Shown here: piece after piece, positions 13,143 to 25,700 of the stretch | Position numbering within the stretch: position 1 is the first letter of the stretch | Layout: each line of letters starts with the position of its first letter | The notes under the pieces: generated by a model | What the model saw: only the letters and a program-made list of their open reading frames with translations | Databases searched by the model: none | Told to the model about the DNA's origin: nothing | Position numbers and translations under genes: made by a program | NCBI RefSeq assembly: GCF_031877795.1 | Contig: NC_133932.1 | Span: 76,497,937-76,561,936, forward strand | Direction of reading: 5' to 3' | DNA from: Strix aluco | Lineage: Eukaryota > Chordata > Aves > Strigiformes > Strigidae | DNA: 64,000 nt

Positions 13143-13295
13143 ATTCTGATTTTAATTTGTCCCTCAGCAGTGCAACCCTGACATAAGATCCTTATCTGTA
13201 AAGAAAATGCAGCAGAACTTCGCCCACACAAGTTTTCAACTGCTGTTTAATCCCAGCCTGCAGCAAATTGTCCGACTCCAACTCCACTGCCTCAC
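13143..13295. repeat. 153-bp perfect duplicate, copy 2 (inside the CR1)
   Basis: Base-for-base identical by eye to 8746-8898, in the same orientation, 4,397 bases downstream. It is flanked by CR1 sequence on both sides, so this copy is the insertion and the other is the likely donor. The left junction is flush (CR1 to 13142, copy from 13143) with no more than about one base of shared sequence. The right junction is at 13295/13296. Confidence 0.95.
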
Positions 13296-13302
13296 GTGCA
13301 GC

Positions 13303-13592
13303 CTAAAGTCAAGGTAGACAAAATCCAAAGCCTTTCACTCATCCAATAAGCAGGTCGCCCTGTCGTAGAAGATCAGGTTTGTCAAGCAGGACCTGTCTTT
13401 CATAAACCCATGCTGACTGGGCCTGATCATCTGGTTGTCCCACATGTGTTGTGTGATGGTACCCTGGATGAGCTGCTCCATAAGTTTCCCGGGCACCAAC
13501 GTCAAGCTGACAGGCCTGTAATTTCCCGGATCATCTTTCCAACCCTTCTTATATATGGGCATCACATTGGCCCATTTCCAATCTGTCGGGAG
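13303..13592 (-). pseudogene. CR1 ORF2 remnant, N-terminal fingers of reverse transcriptase
   Basis: Minus-strand remnant carrying the first reverse-transcriptase blocks: WANVMPIYKKGWKDDPGNYR followed by PVSLT, then PGKLMEQ, then the second block around PSQHGFMKDRSCLTNL. The open frame from the internal Met is 13335-13565, and the match continues upstream of that Met to about 13592. The YADD catalytic box and surrounding palm that should follow are missing. Compared with the CR1 coding sequence I recall, the gap to the next remnant is several hundred bases. Confidence 0.9.
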
Positions 13593-13596
13593 AACA

Positions 13597-13655
13597 AAAC
13601 TTTAAAAACAAACAAACTTTAAAAACAAACAATACTTTAAAAACAAACAAACAAA
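13597..13655. repeat. A-rich tandem repeat, about 17-bp unit, three copies
   Basis: Three near copies of AAACTTTAAAAACAAAC abut the 5' truncation point of the CR1 at about 13592, followed by further AAAC-type runs to about 13680. A-rich DNA at this junction may mark the site where CR1 reverse transcription ended and joined the target. Confidence 0.8.
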
Positions 13656-16519
13656 AACAGAACAAACCCAAAACCCAATAAAACAATGAGGCAGGAAGAC
13701 TCTTTTTATTTTAAACCTTCAGAGATACAATTTTTCTACATCTTTTTTTTTTTCATTTGTCTGTATAGACACCTTGTCCTTGAGGAACAGTTATGACAAA
13801 TGCATACCACAGTACAGGTTTTTTTTTTGTTCATTAATTTAGTTGCAAAATCACGTGGAAAAAAAAGAATAGTTGTTTCACTTACTGTAACCTCCCTCTT
13901 CAAGACATCTTGTAGATTCTTCTCTTTGTATAGACGGGCTTTTATATACAAAAGATCAGGTTTTGTGGCCAAAGCCTGTTGGCAATAAAATATCAGCAGT
14001 CAATGTACACCAAATGTTGCCATTACTGTAAACTAATAACAAGTTTTTACCCCTTAGCTGGTTGTCAATACTGCTTCACTTCTGGGATGGGTTTCCTTCA
14101 ACCAGATGTAGACATTTTTATCTGAGCTGGTCATCTCAGGCTCCCTTTAAACTTACAAAAATGGAAAAAGCACTTTTGGCATACAGCTCCTTTCAGATCC
14201 ATTTTACTAAGCATGTAGGCCTTTACTGCTGAGCCATCACAACTACTTCTAAAGTCAGTGGAGAGGTGTACCTCCATAAGGGGAATATTGCCACCTACTG
14301 CCAGGAAAATGCCTTAGAATTAACTGAAAATAAAATAATTTTATTTACAATAGAAAACTTTAAAATATATTTGTCTTTTTATTTTGATTTGAAATAAAAA
14401 TAAATTTTGAGATTGCTGCAAAATATATTCTCTGATTTGTTTTGTTTTAAAAATTATGTGTGTCAGTTTCTGAAATTCCTTCTGAATTTTGTTTTAATTT
14501 CTATGTTTTCACTGTTCTACATGAGGTCGTGCCATGTTAACAGAAGGTCATGTCAGCAACATCGAGGCTAAAGCTCCAGATGTCCCTTCCAACACAAGTT
14601 TTTTTGCAATCAGTATGCAGTAGTCACTACTACATTTTAATATCTCAAATCCTAAAAGGTGTATCAATCTGAATTGATCAACATTAAGTTTATTTAATAT
14701 AACAATTTTTAAACAGTATTTCATGAATGTCTAGAGAGACAGCAGTGTCACACATGAAAAAATTTAAAATTCAGAGCCCTCTGCTTTCTCTTGTCATTCT
14801 ATCATACCCAAGAGGGAGATGAGCAATTAAATATTAGACAAAGTGAAAAGTTTTATTTGCTTCTCTTTGTTCATGCTTGACTTCCTTCTTTGCTATTCCT
14901 GCTTTCTGCTCATGTTTCTGCTTGCTGTATTTGAAATTAATTGAGGATCCTCATGGACAATCACTTAAAAAGGAATGCCTCCTTGCTGAACAATAATTTC
15001 TGAAGTCCACATTGCCATTGGACAGGTCACCTTAACTTCTTTTTCCTGGATAAAATCATAAAATTCAAAGGAATCTTTCATATACATCAACTGTATGGTG
15101 TTAGTTTGTTTTACTATAAGCTAAGACTTTTAAACCTGTAAAATCATTTGAGGGTATATTGAAGAGAAGTTTGATTGCCCTTTATCTTTGTCACACCACT
15201 TGCATATGTTTCTAGAAAATACTCAGGGATATTCCTAAAATAGTAAATTATAAGCAATAGCTGTACAACAGTTGTGGGATGAAAATTTCTAGTTCAATTA
15301 ACTGTGTTTTTGTTATACACATCTAACTGTTACACATATCCTGCCAGGACTGCAAGACACATGAAGCCCTAACAAAATTAACAGCATATTGAACCTGAAT
15401 GTTCCTAGCAAACTTTTCACATATATTGAAATGAGACTGAAAGCGCTGAAGTGAAAGAAAACCTATGTTGCTGTTTAAAGTAAATATGAAAAGCAAATCA
15501 CCAGTAAAATATACAGAAAAAAAATATTGAAATCTAGCTGGAAGACAGACATATGCCTCTTTTCTAAACTGATAATTTTGCCATCTCTCATTTTGGTACT
15601 GGATTCCTGTCTAGACCTCAGACAAGAGGCTTGCTGATTACCCAGTTTGGGACAAATTAGGAGATGAGGTCCATTGTGCTACACAAAAGATTTTATTTGT
15701 GGCTCTGCAGATGGCTAAGAGCAAAATAGTCAGAGGCAGTATACAGGCCATCCCACCTTCCCAAAATTTCTGTCCATAATAAGCGCTAATTTCCCAGGAA
15801 GTTTTCTAGTCTTCAGTTTACTCCACAAAAATAATAAAGCATAAATCAAGTTTTCTGTTGTCTGAAGGTTTTTTTCCTGTCATCTGAAGGACTTTTTCCT
15901 TCATGGAACACTATGAAACAATATTGTAAAACCACAGATGTTTAGGAACTAAAATATCATTGCAACAACAAACCATTTCTTGAAAGACTAAAAGCTTGCT
16001 CACTGTCTAAATGAGAGACTATTGCAAGATTTATCTGGTGACATTTGGTGGCCAATTCTACCAGTTTTCCCTGGATCATTTTTCACCTGCCAGTAATAAG
16101 AATATGACAATATCTCCATGTATTTCTCCTTAATTATTGGACAAAAGCCTGAAATAAACAGGAAGAGTCACTGGAATACAACATATAATCATTCTGACAT
16201 GCATCCTATACCACGAGAGCCAGGATAATGTATTTTGAATGCATTAATCATAAATATTTAAGATAATTAAGAATGCTCGCTGGTGATCCTCCTAAATACA
16301 ATTGTTTCTTGCATAAGCTCCTCAGCAAATTCAATAGATTGTTTAAGCAACATCTGAACCATGTAAGTGGATGACATATTTTTGTATGCATCCTTAGCAC
16401 CAATAATATACAGCTAATGCATCATATTCAGTAAAATGGCTTTAAGTGATAACAGGTGTTTAGCATAATGGAAACTGCTGCTAGTTGGTCAACACATAAA
16501 TTAATTTTGTTATTTACAG
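13656..16519. other. intergenic, no gene seen
   Basis: Very AT-rich. It begins with A-rich low-complexity sequence next to the CR1 boundary and contains the 22-bp tandem duplication at 15855. No convincing frame, RNA gene or element boundary was found. Confidence 0.55.
15855..15898. repeat. 22-bp tandem duplication, two copies
   Basis: CTGTTGTCTGAAGGTTTTTTTC is followed directly by CTGTCATCTGAAGGACTTTTTC. Four differences in 22 bases suggest an old slippage or small duplication. Confidence 0.75.
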
Positions 16520-16765
16520 AACCAGATGGTCAATTCTAGAGCACCAGCATGGATAAAATTAATAAGCCTCCTCACTGCAGAACATGACATCTCGTCTGTA
16601 GTTTTACCAGTTTCTAATTCCAGCTACCATGTGAATTGCAAGAGTACCCCTCTGACAGAAAGATTAACTGACTTACTCTCTGCCCAAGAATACTATACCA
16701 TATATCATCAACTAAAAGTAGCTAAAGGTCATACAAATGAACTTCATGAGACATTAAGAGAAGTG
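16520..16765 (+). CDS. candidate unannotated internal exon, function unknown
   Basis: An 82-codon open stretch with splice-like borders. Upstream is TTTTGTTATTTACAG, a fair acceptor ending at 16519. Downstream, GTG/GTAAGA is a good donor with GT at 16766. Both borders fall exactly between codons, so the exon is symmetric (phase 0-0) at 246 bases. It reads NQMVNSRAPAWIKLISLL at its start, has a possible helix over roughly residues 44-82 (PLTERLTDLLSAQEYYTIYH onward), and ends LREV. The frame stays open past the donor to 16951, but that part looks less protein-like. I do not recognise the family and see no partner exon. It could be an exon of an unknown or lineage-specific gene, a long non-coding RNA exon, or chance. 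Confidence 0.25.
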
Positions 16766-19700
16766 GTAAGAAACAATAATGTTGTGCTTTTCCATTCTTG
16801 TACTCTGTGCTGCTTACAGCATCAGTATGATTTGCTATTATTTTCTTCCTGCTTTCTTTCTTGTAGCAATGGCTTGATATTGCAGAAAATGCAATTTAGC
16901 TACAGAGCTCAACTGTTAAGCATTCTAAGAGATTGTTTTGTTATGATATAATGTTAAGTTTTTCTTCAAAAGCCCTATTTGAGAATCTCATGATGTAATT
17001 TAATCTGTGATTCAGAAGAACCTTTTTTTTTCTATCCATGGTCAAAGCTCATTCAGATGAAATCAGGCAGTTACACATGCACACAGGACTAAGAAATCCC
17101 ACTTATCTGGATTTTCTGAACCAAAAGGAGTGGCAAAGACCTCTGGCACTACAGCGACACTCCTCGGGGTAACACGCTGTGCCCAGGCTCCCACTTGCTG
17201 CATGCATAGGACGTGCACAGCAAACATGGTGCAGCTGGTGCACGTCAGACCCAGCGCACTCCAGCTGTAAAACTCATGCATGCGCACACTACAAACACCC
17301 AACAGCAACTCATGCCACATTGCCAGGCAGTTGGAAATCCTGAGCTGCCACCCCCTTATCCTTAGATTGCACTTGGACAAAGTCCAAAGGCAGCAAACGA
17401 AGCCACTTCTGGGAAGCCCAGGCACAGAGTAGCCCTGCACACACTTGCAGCAAGACATATCTTACTGCAGAAAGAACTGTATCTGCCTCCTTTGGACACG
17501 TCTCTCCTTGTCTGTGACTCTCTTCCAGTGTTCTGCACAGCACTGGTTGGTCTGCCCAGCGATGGAGTGACAAGGTGGCAAAGAGGAAGGCTGAGCATGC
17601 TCACAGCCCTTGCAAACTGCAGAGAGGCTCCTCAACCCATGCCTATTTCTGCAGGACCTCTCCTCCCATGTGCCCTATGCATTCCTGTTACATACATTAA
17701 GGTTATATTAATTTATGCATACTAGAAAGAAATAATAGTTGATAACAGTTTAGCACCTCAGGTTTTCACCAGAGCAGGTCCCTTTGATGAATGCAGACAA
17801 AAGTCCAATCACTGCACACTGTGCATCTTTGACACTCTTCTTATCCAGTTCAGCTGGCTTAAATTGAAGGAAAAGATAACAAATATAAGTATAGATTCAA
17901 TTGTAATCTATAAACATTCAGACCTTATCCAGAACTTGAATTTCGTGTTTCCTTTTCCGTGTGCATCAAGAATGCTTTTTTTTTTCCCCCCTTCACTACT
18001 AGGAGTTTATGTTTTAAAAATGCAAAACCTTCAGTGACTTACTGAGAACTGTTGTGCACATATGAACTAGTTTTGGAATTCAAGTTGCATATCTGGAAGC
18101 TACATGTCACACTGAATTATTCAGGTAAAGAGTACCATATTAAATGGGTAAAATCCAATGAATCCTGCCTGTTGTTTTAAGAAATCCTGTCTACTTTAGA
18201 AATATTTTGGTGTGTTAAGAAAATAAAAGCACACAGCAAGGTGAACAGACATTCCTGTGGACTGCTTAGATCAGTCATATCACATACCTCAGTCCTCTAA
18301 TCATGGCTACAGTGCCTCTAAATACATCAAACCATTCATTATCTGTTGTTATACAAAACATTCTTCTTGTTAGCATGCTGTGCAATGTGTGAGACAACAA
18401 GCAAAATAAGTCATAGAGGAGTATTAGATTCTTTTAAAATATGTATGTATCTCCAGACACTTGTCAAGCACTGCATACTCACCAGCTACTTTGTCTTCAC
18501 AATAGCGAGTCCATGGGGCATTAGTTGGCCAACTTAGAAAAAAAGAGGAAATCATGGTAAATAAACAGGTAATGCAAATACATCTAGGTCACTAGCATTC
18601 AAGTGACATGGTCATCAAATTCAAATTAATAACACTAGCAGAAACTATCAAGGTTCTTAACACACAAAGCAGTAACACGCATCTGCAGGCAAGTAAATGT
18701 TTTCCTCATTCTGGCTTGAGTGCTTTGACTGAGGCCACACAAATCAAGGACAAGGACAGAATTAGGGATCCGGGCTGGTGTTTATGGAGGTGGCATTTTT
18801 CAGTAGTCGGTTACAACAAGTTTGTGTTGCCCTGTTAAATCAGTTGCATACTGTACGACCATAGGATCCTACATAGATCTTGGGAAACAAAAGAGGGAAG
18901 CAAAACAAAGACTGAAGATATATATCTTCCAGCAAACACTAGAGGGAAGGGGAGAGAACTTTTGATTTGGAAGAGTCCCTGCATGTCCCACAGAGCTCCA
19001 TAAATGGGTTATTAGAAGAACTGAGAAACCTGCGAATCAACTGCATGAAGAGTTGTGGGTTGCAGTCAGCCAGGTAAGCTGTTGACAACTGATTGGAGTG
19101 TCAAAAATTCCAAAATGTCTATTTACACCCTGTGTCTCTTCAGTGATGCTGTTTGAAGCACAGGTCCACAGACTATCCTATTGGTTGGTTTTGCTTTCTT
19201 CCTGCTATTAAAATTAAACTGTGCTTACAAACAAGTGCATAGTGATTTATTAAACCATTCTGACCATAGACAACCAGACATACAGCTACTGAACTCAGTC
19301 ATATCTGATGGAGATCCAGCTTTGTGGCAGTGAATACACATGTCCAGTGATGCAGGAGCACCATCTCACAGCTGCAGTTACCCACTGATGGAAACCTGTG
19401 TCCCCTCAAAACATGCCCAGCAAATCCCTGGGTGTTACATGGCAAAGGCAATTGATTTACAAAGTTCAATCTAAGAATGAAGATCATTTCTTCCCAGGAG
19501 AGCGAGAGGCACCTTGCCTGACACCTGCAGGGTGGTATTCCAATATTCCACTGAAGAAACAAAAATGCAACAAGTGCTACGCAAAACATCTTTTTCCACT
19601 GGGCATCTTCATCCCACAACTGCACCATCTACACTGGAGAAAATTCTTCCTCCCACTGTCAAACACTGTTGTATATTTGCAGCAAATCGGTACAAATTTG

Positions 19701-22700
19701 CATCAGTAACGCTTCAAAACATGTACCTGACTTTTGTCCTGCAGCTGGCAATTTGCTTCTATTATTTAATACCAACAGTGATATGCTTGAATAAGACTGT
19801 AAAGTAGTTTAATTAAAGTATTAGATAAACAAAAAAATGCCTCTCTCTTGGAATCCAAACAGAACAGTCAGAGAATAAAAATTAAGAAAGGAGAAAAAAA
19901 TAACCAAACTAAAACAACAACAAGAAACAATTAACAGACACCAAACCTCCAATAAACCATTCAAGCAAAACAAGTTTCTCCCAAATCATAATGACGGCTC
20001 ATTATAGAAAAATCTAACACTGCACAAACCACAGGGCTTTCAGTAATTGTGATCATCTTACCTGCAACACGACGACAAGAGAACAAAAGGAAGGTGAAAC
20101 TGTATAAAAAATTGGGTAAAGCATGTGCTGTTCTCCATCATTTATAAGAAATGTGCAGATGAATTTTCCCCAGCTGAAATGCCCAGCTAAAGTGAACAGG
20201 CCATGCTCAAGGTTCAAGATTGATAGAGGGGCTTTGCCAGCAGTCGGTGCAGGCAGAGCTCCCAGGCAGCTCTCGGGCGCCTGGGCTTGTGGTGCAAAGC
20301 TGAGCTCAGGATCCTGAGCAGACTGCACACACAGGCCTCAACAGCAAAGCTTACAAAAGGTTATGGGCAGTGTAATAATGTCAGGAGACAGAGCAGCATC
20401 TGGGTACAGGAATATCTTAACATAACGATGACTTCTAAGCACTCACTAGGGGTTAGAATAAGTACCTGTGTGCAGCACTGTAGCACAGAAAAGCAAGCTC
20501 CCAAAGTGCTTTAAATATTTCTAATGAAAATTAAGCACTTTTCCCATCACTGCTTCAGGAATGAATGAGGTTTAGTATAAAGAACAGGAAGGAAAATGGA
20601 TTGCATTTAGTTCACTTAGGAGCACATAAAGGCAATCGTTGCTTTAAAATTAAGCTGTGTAAATATTGTAAATTGTGTTTAGGTAATCAGAATACAACAT
20701 TACTACCATCCCAGTATCTCAGCCATTGCAAGGTGTTAAATCCTCTCAGCTGCTAGAAGCAGAAAATTCAGGATCTTTCTTTCCTATCTCAGAAACCAGC
20801 AATCCAAGAAAAACCAGGCATACCCATAAGTTTGTAGAACATGCAAGAAAATGTGCCAGAAGGTCAAAGTCAATTACAACGAGGCTGACTAATGCTCACA
20901 TGAAGACCTAAGTTTTTAAATATTTCCACAGAACTAAAGATATGAAAAAAAATCAGTGATATATGAGAACATTTAATGCTTGGTAACTGTATGGACAGAC
21001 TGTTGTTCAAGAGTGCAAAGCAGTTTTGCCAACAGGCAATTGCATTAGAAAGACCTGAGGGTGGAAGGCAAACAGGAAATTAGGTGATAGTCACGGACAA
21101 TGCAAGAAGAAATTTGAGGGGGAAAGTCTCTGTATGTTTCATAACAACAACCTGCAGTTTTACTGCATTTTTCCCTAAAAGTTCAAAGCACTCTACAAGC
21201 AAGGTTTCATGCAGTTGCACCCTGGCAGGACACCAAGACCTTCCTGTTCATTCCATAGATTTGGTTTTTTCTTAAAAAAAAGGCTTTCTGTCCTTTAAGA
21301 CTGTCATGTAAATTGGTGAAATAATATCTAGTTGAAAGAGACAGTCAAGCACCAAAGTTAATTATCTCTTCTTGGTCTCTGTGGATCCCTCGCTATAAAA
21401 TTATGGCAATATTTCTGAGATAAATCTGATATCTGTACACTGTGTGCACTGAAAATTTCAACTCCTTGAGGACCTTTCACTAACAGAGACCTCCAAGAGG
21501 AAGAGCACCAGAAATTAAGGAAAACACACCTTCTACCCGAGGGTCTATTAATGAGCTAAAATGGGAGACTTGTGTTCCAAATTAATTCTCAGCTGAAAGA
21601 TCTTGAACCTCTATGCCAAGAGGATGTCCTGGCTTTGGGGCTATAAAGGTATCTGGACCATAACATCCCCACTCCATGTTGCACCTAGAAGGCACAATTC
21701 TCAGGTCCAGAAAGGACCTTTTCTGAAAACTCTTTCTTAACTTTGAACAGAGAATATTTGCAAGGGAGTGTTTAGGAACAAAAATGCACCCTTCCAAAGG
21801 TGCCTACATGACTTCAGAGTTTAAGTCTCACTTCACAAGTCATTTAGGAACTAAGGGCAAATCCTCTGCATGGGTTTCTGTTGATATAGTTAAGCTAATG
21901 CAGGGTACTAAGAGTTATTATGTCTGACTGACATGCTACGTCAGCAGAGTTCCTAGCGTTAATGTTGCTTGACCAGTATATCTGGAATTTTACCAATTTA
22001 GCTTGTTCCACTCAGAGGGTCATTTAATGTACTGGTGCTGACTTAATATGCATCACTTTACAGTTCCTACTGAATTTCCTCTTGGAGCACTTATCTGCAT
22101 TAGAAAATTGATATTTCCATACCAGGAAAGCACTACCTGTGCACATATAGCCTGCGTATCATTTAAATTTAATAGGACTTGATTTCTCAGAACTACATTT
22201 TAGAGATATTTAGGCACCTAAAGATGAAGCTAGGGGCTGAGGTACTTTTGAAAAATTCGATATTAGCTACGTACATCCTGAGACATCCAATTTCTTTCCA
22301 AATAAAGACTTACACGAGTTACTTACAGGTATGGTTATCAAATTAATTCAGGGCTTCTCTAGATGCTATGGGAAATTGGTAGCATGACCAGAACTGGAAT
22401 CCAGGAAGAGTAATTCAGAAGTCTGTACAGTAATCACAGAACAACCTTTCTTCCCTTTAGCTACTTACTTCACTCTTCAAATAAATACATACTGATCAAG
22501 AACTACCATACTTTAAAAATAAAATTTTCTTAAAGTGGAAAAGCCATCTGTAAAGTCTGATCAGAAGGGAAACACCAGCCTTATATTTTTATAATGTTTA
22601 TAACTTTAATATTTTACCAGTCTTTTCTGGTCTATATCCTAGCCAAATGTTGGTAGTAATTGTTGACTGGATGTGTATGCAATTGTAACTTTTTGTAATG

Positions 22701-25700
22701 TAAGACTCTTCCATTTAACATTTCATAATGGTAATGTCTTTTTTTAATGGATAAGAAATTTGAAGAACTTTATAATATACACTCCTAAGGGACAAGCAGC
22801 ATTTTCCTAAGATACCAAGGGAGATAGATAGAATAATTCTTTACACAAAATATATTTTGCCCACCAATCTATACTTTGTTCAATATTTTAAATTGGTAGC
22901 TTTATTTAGTGCCTCTTCTAAATATAATTACACTACTCAGAATTCATTATACCGAAAAAAAACCCTATAAAGATACAGCAAATTAAATTTCAGGAGCACT
23001 TTTGTTTCTTAATTGATCAAAAGAATTATGGAGCACTGTACGCTGTAACAGCCATAGGTCTAATGGACATGTCAGCCTGTCTGGCTGCAAATGGTGGGAA
23101 AGTCACTGCATCAAACAAGCGACTGGTCTCAATTCTGCAATCACTACACTGAAATAGATGGGATTGGGCAGCTGTGTTTAAGACCATTTTGACCCATTGA
23201 TGTTAGTGGAAATTGTGCTAGTGTGTGTAAAAGAAGAAATGCATCCTTTTAGCTTAAAAATAATAGATCAAGAGCCGGGATTATTTTCTCATTTACACTG
23301 GTAGGGGACATTTGAAGTAATGCTATTGTTTTAATGCAAACTGACATTCTTTTTGTCTTCCCAGTAATCTATCAGTCTACTGCTATGTATATCGTATATA
23401 ATGTGTATTGCTTTAGTGAGTAAAAATGTTCATTTTAAATACCTAATGTCGTGCATCTGTCTTTATTACAGCCAAAACAATGAAAGTCCACCATCTCACC
23501 CTGCAATCAAACCTCTATTTTTTATTAAAGACAATTCCATTATTCTGCAATAAGGGACCTATTAGATGCCCTCATTTTGGTGAAATTACTAATGCAGATT
23601 GAGTTTCCTCAAAGAATTACTGAACTTCTGCACTTTTTGAGATTCTAACTTAATTTATGCACTTATCATGATAATGCACTTTATTATTTGTTACACCAAG
23701 CTGATGAATTCTCCCTAGGCAATGTGTAATTATTAGACAGTACCTATTACAAGAACACTGAAAATTGCTATTATACTGTGACTCCATGTAGTTTACACCA
23801 TTCTTTCTCTATTGAATCTCTTGGCTCAGAGCCGTCATTGTGATCTGTCTGTATTAATTCAAGGACAAAAGTTCTATTAAATTTTCAAATTATCTAATTA
23901 TAGTGCCAATTTCATGTTAAGATATAGGAAATAAAATAAGAAGACTTGGCATTATTTTATCAGTGTAACATTCCTTAGGTATGGGAGGGTACTATCCCAA
24001 ATCCAATCCACTAAATGCAGCTTAGCCAATAACAAAAGTTTTAGGAAGCTTTCAGTGAAATGGGGTTAAGATATCTCTACAGAAGAATAAGTAAAGAGGC
24101 AACTGTGGGTATCACTTTTCTGTTCAGATCAACTTATAGGTGTCCCACATTCTTCATCAAAACAAAAGCAAGTAGATCCATAAATTAGAGGATCACAGAA
24201 TTTTATTGGCTAAGTATTTCACCATTGTTCATTTTAACTTTTCTTGCTGTTTTATTTGAGCTTTTATATCCAGAGTTTTAGAATACCAGAATATTTCAGC
24301 TACAGTTAAAAAGTTAGAGTCTTATCTCACAAAAATACAGAGAAAAGCTTAACAATCATAAAGAACACAAAGAGGACAGCAGAAAAGAAACATCCACTTT
24401 CCCACACTTATTTAATTTTCAGTACTTAATATTTTCTTATGCTAAATTTGTAAGCCTCATTTTAGGTGTTCTATGCCACCAACAAGTAAACAACCTCCTT
24501 TGACACATGCTGAGCCAGTTAGACACCAGCACCTGAGGGACAACAGATGTAATCTAGCCCAGTCCTGGACCACCTTCCACATTCTAGCTAGCTCAACTTG
24601 TCACAGAAATGATAGTCTTTCAACAGCACAAAACCATCTTCAGGTGCCTGGTGCACTTACACAATGCTGATTTACAGCACAGCTGGTTTCAAAGTTGCCA
24701 TTTTCCAAGCACTGGAAGGTTTCTTCTAGGCATTTTTAATCAAAACCAAAACACTTAACAGTAATCAAAGTGTTTACTGAACTAACAGAAATCTTCCACT
24801 TAGAGTCAGCTCCATATCAAACTGCACTTTGTGCATTTTGCGCTTCATAAATCTGGTAGGTTTAGAGTGCCTGGAGCCCAGAAAAGAGAAGCTGCTTGGA
24901 CCTCTACTCTGCAGCATGGAGGAAAGAGCACAGAAACTCTCCACAAATAAAGCACGCTGCCTGGTCATGAGAGAAGCTGTATTTGATCTTTAGGAAAAAC
25001 AGACTTAATGTGTTCATTACACTAAATTTCCCCTGTTAAGAATTATTCTACCCAGCTTGTGGAAGCTGTAACAATGAATTAGCCGAAGCAAAAATATGGG
25101 TGCTGTATTTACTGTGTTACTAAGCTTAGAAAAGAACTTCTACGACCTCACAGGTCACCATGAATATTTTACATCCCATAGCTGCTATGGTAATGTGGTT
25201 CTGGTTTTGTTTTTCACCAATAGAGGAAGATATTTCTTCAGTGTACACTTCTTGTGCCAGTGTGGAGGAATTTCAGTTTACATTTCAGTGATGAGGCACA
25301 TAAGCAGCAGCAGATGGTATTTGGAGCACAGTGAAGATACAAAGATATCAGGGGAGCTGGAAGAGAGGATCAGAGCATAACAAACTGCTTTATAAGCCCT
25401 CCCTGAAGAGAGCATGCAGTTTTAAACACGTTTACTTGCTAACATTGTTTTCAGTTATTCTCTATAAAAGGATAACAATAAAATACAGTAAATATTCCTT
25501 CAGAATGCTTCAATACAGCCCAAAAAGAAACCCCAAACTATGCTGATGTTTCCCATCCTTCATAATTTCCTCCCTTATGCATACTGTATTCCCTTAACAA
25601 AAAATAGTATTACATGGGTTTGGCAAATGTGGAACTGAGTTGCAGAGGGACAGGGGCAGCCCCACTGGAAGTCTCTAGTACTGCTAAAAATTCAGCAGAA

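Larger units (their letters stand above)
12460..13592 (-). mobile_element. CR1 LINE, 5'-truncated, internally deleted, with inserted duplicate
   Basis: Minus-strand chicken-repeat-1 type non-LTR retrotransposon. Its 3' end is at 12460, marked by two CACAGAAT units (reverse complement of the ATTCTGTG-type tail of CR1), followed by the typical 3' UTR. Two coding remnants of its reverse transcriptase lie at 12631-13142 and about 13303-13592. Between them, where the catalytic palm region should be, 153 bases (13143-13295) are foreign: a perfect copy of 8746-8898. The element is truncated at its 5' end near 13592, so the first ORF, the endonuclease domain and the start of the reverse transcriptase are absent. 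It cannot encode a working protein. CR1 normally ends up 5'-truncated in birds, but the internal replacement is not typical. Confidence 0.95.

Noticed and set aside
12971-13186. Plus-strand frames across the CR1 (also 12574-12924 and 13410-13622)
   Set aside because: These are antisense shadows of the CR1 reverse-transcriptase remnants.
17063-17725. Overlapping frames of 131, 87, 80 and 77 codons
   Set aside because: All lie in one less AT-rich block where stop codons are rarer; frames on both strands overlap and none resembles a known protein.
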